A DNA stretch of 64,000 bases, taken from positions 4,526,001 through 4,590,000 of the forward strand of contig OZ023186.1 in assembly GCA_963995505.1 (NCBI GenBank). The letters are read 5' to 3'. Positions 24,471 to 35,595 of the stretch are shown one piece after another. The notes under the pieces are model-generated. The model worked only from the letters and a program-made list of their open reading frames with translations. It did no database searches and was not told where the DNA came from. The DNA is from Hypericum androsaemum. Taxonomy: Eukaryota; Streptophyta; Magnoliopsida; Malpighiales; Hypericaceae. The stretch's first letter is position 1, and the number at the start of each line of letters is the position of its first letter. Both the position numbers and the translations under genes were made by a program.

Positions 24471-26311
24471 TCCTTTAGATAACTTTTTCCTTCCTCTACA
24501 AGATACGTTTTGCTCTTGTCATCCGTCTGCTGTTTTTAATTCTCTCGGTACTTATTTTTGGTGTTTGCTTTTTTATACCACCGAGAATTTTTTATTTTAA
24601 TAACTATCTTATTTTTAGAGCCAATTTCAGACCTTATTTTTGAATAGCTTGTTTTTTATACCGAGACATCCACTTGATATTTGTATATTCATTAAATTAA
24701 TTAATTTAAATTAGAATGAGACTATAGCTTTAAGGTGAGGTATTCAGTATTCCTTTTAAAATTGGTGAGGGTATAACAAATCCTGATAAAAGTTGAAAGT
24801 AGGAGAAAAATTGATCTGTAATTCTTATCTAATATTTACAACCATTGATTACATATTTATATCAGAAGATTATAATAAATCTGAAAATATCTAGCTATGA
24901 TTAAGCTCCCACGTTTAACCAACCCCAAACGTTTAACCAACCCCAAACTAATAGGAGTGGGTTTGTGTCTGTTCCCACTTGCTACTGTCAAAGCAGCCGA
25001 ACCGCAAATCATGAAGTGGAGTGTGGATGTGGCATGGTGGGTTGTTACACCCCCGTAATGTTGGTGTAGTGGTTATGGCGGAATTCGTCAATGCTTCCTT
25101 CTCCGAGAAAGTTGGGATGTTTGACAAATCCTTCCATGCCAAAAAGTATAATAAATATTTGAAATATTTTTTATTATTTGATCATGCACCCATCGCTAGA
25201 TATCTGCAACGTTACCAAAACTAATTTCTCACATCGCTAGATATGCAACATTTACATCATGAACTCTACCTTTGAGTCGTCCTCCTTTCATTTGATTTGA
25301 GTAGTAAAAGTGCTTTATTGATATAACTCCTGGTACAACACAACAACCTGGACACAGCCTTGCACAAGCGAGCAAGCAGTGAAAAAAGCAATGGAAAGTT
25401 CGTGTTCCCTTGTACATACAACTACAAACCCAGAATACAGAGTACTGCTAACCCCCAATAGGACCCCAATTGAACTACCGCTCCATATGAGGTTACGGCC
25501 GTGAACCTCGTTAAAAAATCTATAAAACTCCCTTGGAAAAAAGCCCATAGCTGAAAAAGAGTATTCCCGATAGCACCGCATTACAAAATAACTCAACCCA
25601 TCCAAACTTAGCCCCATAAGCAAAATGAACCCAGAACATTCCTAATCACCAAGTTCTACAGCCGCAACACCATCTCAAGGCCAAGCGACCTCCAAGAGTC
25701 ACGCACCGAAGAAGAACCAGCGTCAGCAATGGAATTAGTCCCCATGAGTTGCTCGCTTCAACCTGTCACACAGAGATAGTAGGTACAGGATAACAGGAAT
25801 CCTGGTTATATGCCAATTTCGCCAAGTCCGACCAAGAACACCACTCGCCATATGCTCTTGAGATTGTGTGTTGAGGATGCTTGCTAGAAACTTGGTGATA
25901 TTGGTAATGGCTGTTGTTGAAGGCACTGAATAAGTACGTATTTTGGGATCATCTGCAGCCCTGTAGTTTTGAAGTACAACCTGTTGTTGCAGACTGTACA
26001 CTCGATTGTGAGCCGTCATGGCTTTAACTCATCAGATGTTTCAATTTTCGAGCAATAGAACTAGATTTAAGATCAAGTAACAAAGGAGTTGTTGAGTTGA
26101 AACATGTTTAATTGATTTTGCAAGAATAGGGTTCTAACTCAAGTCTTTGTAAAGATTAAGTTTCAGAGCTGTGCTAAAGCTTCTGCAATGTATTTTGAAA
26201 GTTAAATCACTTTTGAATGTATTTTCCAGGAACCCAAGGTTAGGTTGATCATTTTTGGGAATGTTTTTGTAGTTTTCTTGTGATTTTTTTATTCGACTGA
26301 ACCTGCTGCAG
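24471..26311. other. Intergenic; possible LINE 3' tail at 25290-25640 (minus)
   Basis: 24480-25280 is AT-rich with nothing recognised. On the minus strand 25640 to 25290 ends in an AATAAAGCACTTTTACTACTC segment and reads like a LINE 3' UTR, but there is no poly(A) or duplication to prove it. A 94-codon minus frame at 25735-26019 is unidentified. Confidence 0.3.
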
Positions 26312-26518
26312 GTCTTGGTAGCATTGGATAAGCTGAGAAGGAACAAACAAGCACAACCCGAGGATGTCATTCCCATTGAGGCACTAATTGCAGAAGCATA
26401 CAAAGCCATCGATAAAGCAGTTCAAGTTGGCACAATGCACAGAAACACTGGAGCGCACAGAAAGTCGAGGCTTGCTAGGAGGAAGAGGGCGGTGTCGATT
26501 CACCACGGCTGGTATAGC
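26312..26518 (+). pseudogene. Plastid ribosomal protein S20 (bS20c), last-exon relic
   Basis: A good 3' splice site (CCTGCTGCAG at 26302-26311) is followed by VLVALDKLRRNKQAQPEDVI, then IEALIAEAYKAIDKAVQVGT and MHRNTGAHRKSRLARRKRAV ending IHHGWYS. This is the conserved C-terminal helix region of chloroplast 30S protein S20. The upstream exons (transit peptide and the KRARQ/RMKK region) were not found in the preceding 1.5 kb. The tail runs straight into the 3' end of the convergent PPR relic. It is therefore a truncated copy, although this exon is itself open. Confidence 0.8.
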
Positions 26519-26519
26519 T

Positions 26520-27760
26520 TCATCAACCCCTTTCTTTATCAAGAAGCCAATGTATCATCACCGTGTAAGATCGCCGGTCTGGCCCCAGCCCATTTTTTCT
26601 CCATCTCATCCCAAGTCAACCTAACCATTTCTTCGCGGTTCCAACTAGCATACAACCACAGCAGCAAGTTACACGTGTCACTACTCATCTCACAACCATT
26701 TCTCTTCAACCTCTCCAAGACGTCAGGAACTTCTTCCGGCTTCTTCAAGGAATTGAGCAAGTGATTGAAAGTCACTACATTGGGCGTACAACTCCCCCCA
26801 ATCACCTCCATATCGTCCAAAAGCTTGTAGACTGTCTCCATTCTCCGGAGCTTACACAAGTGCTTGATAAGCGAGTTGTAAGTAGCCACATTATGCAGAC
26901 AACCATGCTTGATCATGTCCTCGAAAACTTCCAACTCTTCTTGAAACACCGCGCATCGATCACACAGTTGCAGATCACAACCCCGTTCCCACATTCCCCG
27001 ATACAGCTTCATGGCAGTACCCAACCTACCCTTCTTCGTCAACGCCTTTATAAACGTTCCATAAGTAAACAAGTCCGGCTTGCGTCTAGACGCCATGATG
27101 TCCTTCCAAAACCGCTTCGCCTCACACACATTGTTCAACACACACCAACCGTTCAGCAATATATTCATCGTCTTAATATCCACACAAAACTTCTCCACAT
27201 TGGCGCGCAAAAGAGTCTCCGCAACCTCCACGTGCTTGTACCTACACAAACACATCAACAGCTTCTGGAACCCAACGAAATCATCCTCCAACCCCATCTA
27301 CCTCCTCCTCTTATAAACCTCGACCGCTTCCTCCACCTCATCCGCAGCCGCGTACCTATTCACCAACACCCTATACGTCTCCTCTCTCATGCATTTCGTC
27401 GAACACATGGCGCAACTCCTCGAACCGCCCCATCCTCCCCTCACGTCGAGAATCTCGTTATAAACTGAAGACCCAATTGTGATTTTCCTATACTTAGACA
27501 CCCAAGTGAAGAAAACATGCGCCGGCCTCCAATCCGACCGGCGCCTCTTCAAAATATTAAAAACCAGGTCTTCTGTTAAAGTGGGGCAGTGGAGGTCAAG
27601 AGCCAGCTCGATTACCCTCGTCGCGGAGTCTCTGTACTTATCGAGCACGTTTTGGACTTGAATCTCCAAGTTTTCTTCGTCTGATTGTTTGTGGGAAAAG
27701 TGGTACAACAACGTAAGACTTTCCGAGACGGATTCCGAATAGACGTCCCAAAGTTATGAT
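26520..27760 (-). pseudogene. PPR protein pseudogene, At3g15200-like
   Basis: Minus-strand PPR gene. N-terminal part (27760-27300): YHFSHKQSDEENLEIQVQNV, AHVFFTWVSKYRKI and EEAVEVYKRRR, then TAG. It resumes at once with GLEDDFVGFQKLLMCLCRYK, ETLLRANVEKFCVDIKTMNI and KPDLFTYGTFIKALTKKGRL. Near 26960 the frame shifts (ICNCVIDARCFKK is in another phase) and shifts back before LEVFEDMIKHG. Near 26590 it shifts again (EMEKNGLGPDRRSYT in a second phase) and it stops short of a normal C-terminus. The similarity to the Arabidopsis protein beside the S20 gene supports common ancestry of the block. Confidence 0.82.
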
Positions 27761-28049
27761 GAGAAACCCGAATCGCCTATGTCATATCGACGATGCCAGA
27801 CGGAAGAAATGGACTTCCCGAGTCTCTGTTGTTATTTGGTGTTAGGGAAGTTTTATATGTTATTTTAGTATGTCCTACATACTCTTAATAATTGGGAATT
27901 AACATTCAAATGGGGTATGATATCTTAAGAACAAGACTCATAAATGTCGTGGTGGTACAACTTGATTTCGAGGAAATGTCTGCGTGACATTTTCGAACGG
28001 CTTTTCACATTTGAGTCTTCCATGAAGTAGTTAAGTTATAATACATAAA

Positions 28050-28238
28050 CTAACTAACACTTAGATCAATTGATGAAAAAGTTGTTCTAGTTTAATCAAA
28101 GTTTCGAGTTCGAGTCATTGAGAACGCAACAGTGTTAAATACTTGTTGAGAGAGCTTTGCCACTTTTCACAGATTCTACCCAGCTCGAACTTGGATTAGT
28201 CGACCCATAAACCGGATACTAAGTGATTATAAAAAAAA
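28050..28238 (+). mobile_element. tRNA-derived SINE, 189 bp, copy 1
   Basis: Begins ...ACACTTAGATCAATTGATG (A-box-like TTAGATCAATTGATG) with a B box GAGTTCGAGTC about 40 bp downstream, then a body GTGTTAAATACTTGTTGAGA and a terminal A8 run. A perfect 14-bp duplication (28036-28049 and 28239-28252) flanks it. About 80% similar to the copy at 34950-35138 and identical in length. Confidence 0.88.
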
Positions 28239-28252
28239 TTATAATACATAAA

Positions 28253-29310
28253 AACAAAGTACATAGGACATCAGAAAATAGGCTATAAACATAACCGATT
28301 AGTAAGTGTAGCCTTGACCATGGTTCCTATAAGGCTGCCGGTCAAATTGTTGACCACAAACAATAAATCATAGTTGAACTATAGATCAACCGTTAAAATT
28401 TTCGGTCACAATTTTATTGCTAAATCAGGCATGGACCATGGTTAGCATTTTACTATTTTTTAAATTTGAATTTTATAAGAAATTATAGAAATGGAAAATT
28501 GTGGTTTGGCTTTGAAGACTCAAATTTTTTTTAAATCGTAATTAAAATTTCATTCGTTTTCGTTTTTTAATGTAGCTCTACAACTACTTTTCCTTTGAGC
28601 AAATCTACCTCTCCCTAACATTTAGTCCAAATCTTCTTTTTCCGGGTTTTATTGGAAAAAAAGTTGCTCCTTTTCCTGGTCAAACGGGGATATTGAATTC
28701 AAATGTGGCCCATTATTGAAATTGGCTGGGTTTTGGATTTGATTATTGTTCTTGCGCACTAATTATTTTTATAATGCAAATAGAACACCTTGGCTTCTTC
28801 CCTTCGGTTTCTTCAACTTTATGGAGGGTAAGAATTCAGCCATCCACATTTCAAATAGTGTATACAGCTTGACCAAAAAAAATAGTGTATACATGACCTC
28901 CTTCCTTAGCATTCACTTTTTCCTACAAAGTTATAAGAAATTTGAATTCTCGAATCGAATATTTTTTTGATTACGTTAGAACACACCTCACTCTTTAGCA
29001 TGGTTCTACATGTTCCGAGTTGGCTGTGATCACAAATAGTCACTTCTTTCTATAAAGTTATAAAAAATTTGCATTCTCGAACTAAATACTTTTTGATTAA
29101 GCTATAACGTACCGCGTTGTTCCCATCACATGCTATCAACCATCAAGGGAGAATAAAGTATCACGGGAGGCATTATTTAATACCAACCCTGCACTTGTTT
29201 TTAATTAAGTATTCTGCAGAGGTATGTGAAGAGAGGAAGGGTAATGTAAAAGACTGAGAAAGCTGCAATTGTAGTTGCAAAGAGAAAGGAGACTAAAGGA
29301 AAAGAAGCAA
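28253..29310. other. Upstream region of the NLR gene, with a 128-bp-spaced direct repeat
   Basis: 28900-28975 and 29030-29100 are diverged direct repeats: CACTTTTTCCTACAAAGTTATA versus CACTTCTTTCTATAAAGTTATA, each followed by ATTCTCGAA and TTTTTGATTA blocks. The repeats end about 200 bp before the NLR start codon. No other gene seen. Confidence 0.5.
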
Positions 29311-32241
29311 ATGGCTGAGGCAGCGCTGGGTTTAGTGGTTGACAGATTGAAGTTGGTGCTGAACGAGGAAGGAAGCCTGTTCAGAGATGTCCATGAGCAG
29401 ATAAGGTACATACGGAACGAGCTCGAAGCGATGAAATCTTTCCTGAGAGATGTTGACGTGAAGGTGGATGGAGGGGGAGAAGAAGAGGGTGATGGTAGCT
29501 TCAAGGGATGGGTGAAGCAGGTCAGAGACCTTGCTTTCTGTGTCGAAGATGTTATCGACAGGTGGACGTTGTACATGGCTCAGCAGCACATCGATCATTG
29601 CGGGTTACTGCGTAGGCTATGCCGGTCAGTTAAGAGGTTGAAAGAGCGCCATGACATAGCCTACGAGGTTGAAGTTATTAAGAAGCAGGTGGTTGAAGCC
29701 AAGGAAAGATCTGGGAGATTTAGGACAAGTTTCTCCCTTTCACACTCTGGTAATGGGAAACAAAAGTGCAGTGCCACCGTTGGGACATGGCATGACCCTC
29801 GAGTGGCTTCCCTTTTCATCCAGGAGGACGAACTTGTCGGCATCGAACGCCCGAAAGATGACATAATACGCATGTTGGCGGAGGGGGAAGATCAAAATCG
29901 AGATCAAGATACTGTGAGCAGAAGTAATAAAGTGATCTCCATTGTTGGGATGGGAGGTTTGGGCAAGACGACTCTTGTTAAGAATGTCTTTGACGATCAG
30001 CGAGTGAAAACGCTCTTTGATTGTTATGCTTGGATCACAGTGTCTCAGTCCTACAAGACGGATGAGCTATTGAAGAGCATGATAAAGCAGTTCCAGCGGA
30101 CGACGAAGGGGGCCACGGGAGCTGCACTGGAAGGAGGGCTTGATAGCTTGGGAGAGGTGCCACTGATCAACTTCCTTAGAGAGCTTTTATTAGAGAAGAG
30201 GTACTTGGTGGTCTTTGATGATGTATGGACGATTGATTTCTGGGGTTACATCAAACTCGCATTGCCTGAGAACAAACGGGGTGGCAAGATCATATTCACG
30301 ACTCGGAAAGAAGAAGTTGCTCCATCGTTTAGGGAGTCTAAATTCTATTGTGTTTATAAACTTGAACCTCTGCCTCATGACAAGGGCATGGAGCTGTTCT
30401 GCAAGAAAGTCTTCCATTATGAAGGTGGATATTGCCATGACGGATTAATGCATTTGTCACATGCCATGGTTGAAAGATGCGGTGGTTTGCCACTTGCAAT
30501 TGTGTCAATTGCAGGGCTATTGGCGACCAAAGACAAGAACGTATCCGAGTGGCAGAAACTCTATGATGGCCTTAGTTCTGTTTTGACAAGTGAGGTACAA
30601 CTCGCAAGTGATCAGAGAGTCGCGAGTCTGACGAGGGTCTTATCGCTGAGTTACCATGATCTTCCCTATCATCTCAAGGTATCGTTTGTGTATCTTGGCA
30701 TGTTTCCGGAGGACTATTACATCAACTGTCGGAGACTCATCCGGATGTGGGTAGCTCAAGGTTTTGTGAAACGGAGACGAGGCATGTCACCAGAAGATGT
30801 TGCAGAGGAGTGCTTATTTGAGCTCATAAGCAGGAATCTGGTCCAAGTGACAAGAGTCGGCCTTCTTGGTAAAGCAAGAGAATGCCAAGTTCATGACCTC
30901 TTACGCGAGATCATCATCCTTCCCAAGCTAGAGGAGCTTGGTCTTCATCAAATGACAGGAGGAAGGGATCAGGATCACATATATGGCGACGGGACCTGTC
31001 GCCATCTAGCCATTCATGGCTGGACAGGCAATTTTCCATCCGGTTTGACCGTCTCCCAAGTACGCTCCACTGTTCTGTTTCAAACAGGTAAAACCTCAGA
31101 ACTACACTCACTAGTCTCTACCCTGTCTGAAAGCTCCAGGCTCTTAAAAGTGGTAGACCTTCAAGGTGTTTCACTAGATTGCCTTCCAGAAGCAATGGGA
31201 AACCTGTGGCACTTGAGGTACCTCAGCCTTAGGCATACCAGCATAAAGCTTCTTCCTATTTCCATTGGCAAGTTGTGCAATTTGGAGTTTCTGGATTTGA
31301 GAAACACTCTCGTGTATGATCTCCCGGCCGAGATTGCTAATCTTTTGAAGCTGCAACATCTTTTGGCCTACTCAGTCAACTGCTTGGATGATTACAATCC
31401 CAATTCTAGAAGAGGGTTGAATGTATGGTGCAGAATTGGTTGCCTGGAATCCTTGCAAAACCTCAGCTTCATTGAAGCCAACAGCTCGGAGCTGATCAGT
31501 GAAGTGGATAAACTGAAGCAATTGCGAAAACTGGGAATCAAAAAGCTCAAGGCTGAAGATGGTTTCGCGTTCTGCAGTGCATTAGAGACAATGAAACAAC
31601 TTCGAGTGCTTAAAATTTTCTCAGCCACCGAGGAGGAGCATCTAAAGTTGCATTCCTTATCCACTCCACCACCTTTTCTTGAATGCCTTCATCTCTGTGG
31701 GCCACTGCAAAAATTACCCAGATGGATACTAGCCCTGAAAGATCTTGCTAAGATCAATTTGAGATGGTCAAACTTGGAGGAAGATGTACTTCACATCCTC
31801 CAAGCTCTACCCAACCTAGAAGTCCTTTGGCTTTACAAGGCATGTGACAGGAAGTTGCTGCATTTTCCCAAAGGGAGCTTTCTAAAAGTCAAGGTCCTAG
31901 GAATAAGAAGCTTGGCCGGACTAAATGAACTACTGATCGAAGAAGGCGCATTGCCATTTCTTGAAGAGCTGCAACTTGGGCCGTTCCCGGATCTGAAAGA
32001 GCTGCCCTCCATGAACTACTTGAGGAATCTCAAAGCCTTGAAGTTCTATGATCTGCAAAAGGAGTTCACCTACAACTTGTTACCACCCGGAGGTTGCGAC
32101 TACTGGAAGATTGAGCACATTCCAAGTGTACTTTTCCGGTACAAGACCATCGGCTTGCAACATGATACGTATAACCTTTCGAAAAGTTTGGACGGGTCGT
32201 GCAAGGGAATTGAGAAACAGAGGTCGATCCAGCTTGGTTGA
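29311..32241 (+). CDS. CC-NBS-LRR disease resistance protein, RPM1-like, single exon
   Basis: Intact 976-residue ORF. I place the start at 29311 ([13 protein letters not shown]), the usual N-terminus of Rx-type coiled coils. Domains: coiled-coil with EDVID near residue 79; P-loop GMGGLGKTT near 213; [18 protein letters not shown] near 245; kinase-2 VVFDDVW near 300; [26 protein letters not shown] near 391; RNBS-D-like [23 protein letters not shown] variant VHDLL near 527; then a leucine-rich region (about 560-940). Such proteins are intracellular receptors that detect pathogen effectors directly or through guarded host proteins such as RIN4. It is a lone copy here with no NLR neighbours. The MHD Met is Val, which is common in this family. 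All nucleotide-binding motifs look functional. Confidence 0.95.
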   Translation: MAEAALGLVVDRLKLVLNEEGSLFRDVHEQIRYIRNELEAMKSFLRDVDVKVDGGGEEEGDGSFKGWVKQVRDLAFCVEDVIDRWTLYMAQQHIDHCGLLRRLCRSVKRLKERHDIAYEVEVIKKQVVEAKERSGRFRTSFSLSHSGNGKQKCSATVGTWHDPRVASLFIQEDELVGIERPKDDIIRMLAEGEDQNRDQDTVSRSNKVISIVGMGGLGKTTLVKNVFDDQRVKTLFDCYAWITVSQSYKTDELLKSMIKQFQRTTKGATGAALEGGLDSLGEVPLINFLRELLLEKRYLVVFDDVWTIDFWGYIKLALPENKRGGKIIFTTRKEEVAPSFRESKFYCVYKLEPLPHDKGMELFCKKVFHYEGGYCHDGLMHLSHAMVERCGGLPLAIVSIAGLLATKDKNVSEWQKLYDGLSSVLTSEVQLASDQRVASLTRVLSLSYHDLPYHLKVSFVYLGMFPEDYYINCRRLIRMWVAQGFVKRRRGMSPEDVAEECLFELISRNLVQVTRVGLLGKARECQVHDLLREIIILPKLEELGLHQMTGGRDQDHIYGDGTCRHLAIHGWTGNFPSGLTVSQVRSTVLFQTGKTSELHSLVSTLSESSRLLKVVDLQGVSLDCLPEAMGNLWHLRYLSLRHTSIKLLPISIGKLCNLEFLDLRNTLVYDLPAEIANLLKLQHLLAYSVNCLDDYNPNSRRGLNVWCRIGCLESLQNLSFIEANSSELISEVDKLKQLRKLGIKKLKAEDGFAFCSALETMKQLRVLKIFSATEEEHLKLHSLSTPPPFLECLHLCGPLQKLPRWILALKDLAKINLRWSNLEEDVLHILQALPNLEVLWLYKACDRKLLHFPKGSFLKVKVLGIRSLAGLNELLIEEGALPFLEELQLGPFPDLKELPSMNYLRNLKALKFYDLQKEFTYNLLPPGGCDYWKIEHIPSVLFRYKTIGLQHDTYNLSKSLDGSCKGIEKQRSIQLG

Positions 32242-33121
32242 AGGCTGCAACTTGCATGTTGGTGCATGCTGCAACTGTGTATGCAATCAACCCAGCAAGC
32301 ACCACAGCAGCAGTAGCCTGTATGTCAACATTGAAGACGAGATGAGTTGTTATATACTTGGCCTGCAAATCAAATGCAAAATCTTCAAACTGAACAAGGA
32401 CTTTTTCCCTATAGTTCTGCTTGACTGCTGTCGTGAATTCATGTAGAAATTCCTGGTCCAGTTGCCCTCTTCTGACCTAGTCCAACGTAGAATTTATCAG
32501 TGAACAGCTTCTCATTGCTTGTCCCACAACAGCATCAATGGTCATATTGAAACTTAAATTGCCTGGCCCGAGTCCCACAACATCTCATCCTCTCAATAAC
32601 TGGCACTGTAACATCAAAATCACAAAATTGACAATGACCGCGTATAACAGAACAGTATCATACACCGGAACACGACCCACTTTCAACAAGCCTCTCCCAA
32701 ACCTCCTCAACATTGTAGTTGTAAATTTCAACTCCCACTTCAGATTTCTCTTGCACTTTTTTCCAGCTTCCACAACTTCATCGAAATTCTCCAAGTTAAC
32801 AAATCCAAAGCACATAAGACTTTCTACAATCTGCTCTTATCTCCATTCCCCAAGTATTAGCTCCATACTTGTCAAGACTTTTAGTTACATTCCAGGCAGC
32901 CTTTTCCTTGGAAAAATTGCCTAGTACCTACCATACTTAGACATTCCATCGAACACCTTCCGTGCATTTCTCGCTTTTCCTTCCCTTGCTGCCAAACTAA
33001 AAGTCGCAACCAAACTCAGCAGGACCAACATCTAAGGTACAACTCCAAATTCAGTGTTAACATCACTCAAAATCATCTTGGGAGGCTCTATCTTCGAATA
33101 CTCGCACAAACCCATGGAATC
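32242..33121. other. Downstream of NLR; weak RRM-like relic on minus strand
   Basis: On the minus strand around 32900-32700 one frame reads CFGFVNLENFDEVVEAG with KKCKRNLKWELKF after it, reminiscent of an RRM RNP-1 segment and linker of poly(A)-binding proteins. It is short and surrounded by stops, so at best a fragment. Nothing else recognised. Confidence 0.25.
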
Positions 33122-33138
33122 AAAAGCAGATACGATGA

Positions 33139-33255
33139 CCAACTAATGTATGGTCTGATGGATACGGTGTCAGTATTTAAGCATGAGGTGGGAGGATCGA
33201 ATCTCATGATCGTCTAAGATCCGAAACTGTGGAAACAATTTAAATCTCACCAAAA
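33139..33255 (+). mobile_element. Short tRNA-derived SINE, 117 bp, second family
   Basis: A box TGGTCTGATGG and B box GGATCGAATCTC are spaced as in pol III promoters, followed by a short body and A tail. A perfect 17-bp duplication AAAAGCAGATACGATGA lies at 33122-33138 and 33256-33272. Not the same family as the 189-bp SINE. Confidence 0.85.
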
Positions 33256-33272
33256 AAAAGCAGATACGATGA

Positions 33273-34934
33273 TAAGTGCCGCCAATATTTCCTTCTTCGA
33301 TACCGTATCGACCAAGAAATGTTGCCTTTGATACCAAATATAACACGTGGCCTTTCAAACACGAAATCCTTGATCACGATAAAGTTCAGCAGGAGCTCTT
33401 CTCGAAGATTCCTTGAAGAAACAACAACAAACAAACAAGTACTACAGATTCCGTACTTACCAAATAAACAACTAATGGGCCGGCCCGCGTGGCCCAAATA
33501 CCCTTGACGGCTAGTAAACGTTCTTACGGCTAACTCATTTGAATAGGAACACTCAATTTTAAAGTCTTCACCATTTACAATCCAATTTAACTACAACAAT
33601 CTCATTTGGATAGTAATGGGAATAAATTGGAATCCAGATCCCGACTTTTAAAAAAATAGGTAGGTCGGAATTTCAGGGATTAAAAACAAAACTGTGCTTT
33701 AAATACCAATAATACCCTTATTCGACACTTTCTCCCAATTGTATCATCGGGGGCCAAAAATTGTGCTCCATCCATCACCAAAACTACCCTCGCAGCTGCG
33801 ATCCGGCAACGGCGACTTTCGCAGGTAAGCTTTCTTTTCCCCGTTGTTCTCAATGTTTGTAATTTTAGGATTAGGGTTTTTCTAATTTTCTCTTTTGTTC
33901 CCAATTTACCTGGTATGATATAGAATGATGGTCGAGTTAAGGGGAAGCTAGCAGAAGCCCACCTGCCTCCTAAAAGACGAGATCTACATCTTCTCAAGTC
34001 CCTCAATTTCACTAGTGAGTTTCCTAGAGAGTACAGTTTTGAAAATAATATATGGTGTGTGGAATTCCTCTGTTTCTTGACCAAATCTCAAAAAGAGAGG
34101 AGCCCTATTCCTCAGGTTGTTGCTTCATTACACAACTTGTCTCCTTTTTGCTTTGCTTGGTAGATCTTCTCATTGTTGTTTGTTCTTGAATATTGCAGGA
34201 GATTATATGGATGGAAGACTTCCAAACTGGTAGTGCCACTTTCGAGAGTTGACGATTGTGTCCTCCGTGTTTCTGCTTTTGAATGGTACTCTTACCTATC
34301 CTCTCTGCTGGTTTAGACCAAGATGATGGCATCTGAAAGATATGCAGCTTAAGTATGCCACTATCAAACTTAGAATTCCTAGATTGCTGATTCAGTATGG
34401 TTGTTTTCTTGTTGGAAATTACTCATTGACCTCTCACAATGGATGTCAAATTGTCAATTCGAACTTTAATTGGTCATGAAACAAATCAATTTGTAATCTT
34501 AATTTTATGCCCATGGATTTTTTTTTTGTTATAAGAATTGTAAGTTATAAGGGTGTTAATGTAAAAAGATCAAATCTATTTTATCAATGTATTTTTTTTT
34601 CCAACTTGATTATTCTTCAATGTTCTATAGCTTGACAAAACTTGTTTACAGCCATTAGGCCCACCAAGAATGCTAGACCTACCGGGCCCAACTTCAAGCT
34701 GCAAATTGCAGTTGCGATACGATACTTCAGCAATTGAACGTGGAGTCGATACTGCAGTGATTTTTGGGAAACAACCAAGCAAGGCCTACGGAGAGAATCT
34801 TAATTGGCCTACTGAAACTTGACTTGCACGTTTGTATTCCGACGTGATACCACTTACTTAGTGTTGAAATCAAGTTAAGAAGCAGCAAGTTGGTGGATCA
34901 GGTCCTGGTGCAGCTCGATGTTGAAGGTCTGCAG
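33273..34934. other. Intergenic; possible small spliced gene remnant 33740-34254 (+)
   Basis: An exon-like series is visible: a GCAG/GTAAGC donor near 33826, an open stretch about 33930-34030 reading GKLAEAHLPPKRRDLHLLKS, and a clean acceptor TTGAATATTGCAG (34198) followed by EIIWMEDFQTGSATFES and a stop at about 34252. I cannot assign it to a family. Could be a decayed or chance structure. Confidence 0.25.
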
Positions 34935-34949
34935 AATCTGCAAATATAT

Positions 34950-35138
34950 TTTTTCGTTTAACCATTGGTATCCGGCCCACTGGGTCGACTAATCCAATTC
35001 GAGCCGGGTAGGACCTTTGATAGGTGGCAAAGCTCTCCCAACAAGTATTTAACACTGCTGCGTACCTAAGGAATCGAACTCGAGACCTGGTTAGTATAGA
35101 ACAACTCTTTCACCAGTTGATCTAAGTGCCTGTTGGTA
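34950..35138 (-). mobile_element. tRNA-derived SINE, 189 bp, copy 2
   Basis: Minus-strand copy of the family at 28050. A box TTAGATCAACTGGTG, B box GAGTTCGATTCC, body GTGTTAAATACTTGTTGGGA, tail of A residues (seen as T6 at 34950). A perfect 15-bp duplication AATCTGCAAATATAT flanks it (34935-34949, 35139-35153). Confidence 0.9.
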
Positions 35139-35153
35139 AATCTGCAAATATAT

Positions 35154-35595
35154 GTTGCTGCAGAATCTGCAGTTCATCTCCATCTCGATGTCCTGCCTCC
35201 AATCATTTGTGTATTTAATGTGCTGACCCTTGGAATGTATAGTGGTAACTAACCTATTTCCTCTGTAATTAACTCACCTAATGACAATCAGATAGAGTCG
35301 TCAGATTCATTAATTAGGCAGTCAAGTGTTGCTACTATCCTTTAGCAACATGTGTATATATACACTAATTCTCTTCTGATGTAATTAAGGTGGTTTAATC
35401 ACCTATTTCAGTTAATAAACATCTTACATGTTCTTCTGAGATAGTTAGCCATAACTAACACTTTTCTGTTTCCATAAATCTGTACTGTCAAACCAATTGT
35501 AAAGTACTGCAGAATTTCTAATGAGAACAACATTGATTTCTCATCCAAACACCACTAAATTTCCAAACAAAGCACAAGATAACATCTATCACATG
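35154..35595. other. Intergenic 3' of the chimeric gene
   Basis: No gene. Probably includes the 3' UTR of the minus-strand gene ending at 35596. Confidence 0.4.

Noticed and set aside
26761..27468. 235-codon plus-strand frame rich in His, Leu and Gln
   Set aside because: Antisense of the PPR relic, which has clear PPR motifs on the minus strand.
29275..29310. Upstream extension of the NLR frame
   Set aside because: No ATG in this extension; the first ATG at 29311 gives the standard Rx-type N-terminus.
32585..32815. Poly(A)-binding protein gene
   Set aside because: Only one RNP-1-like stretch (CFGFVNLEN) with no continuous RRM; kept only as a weak note in the intergenic entry.
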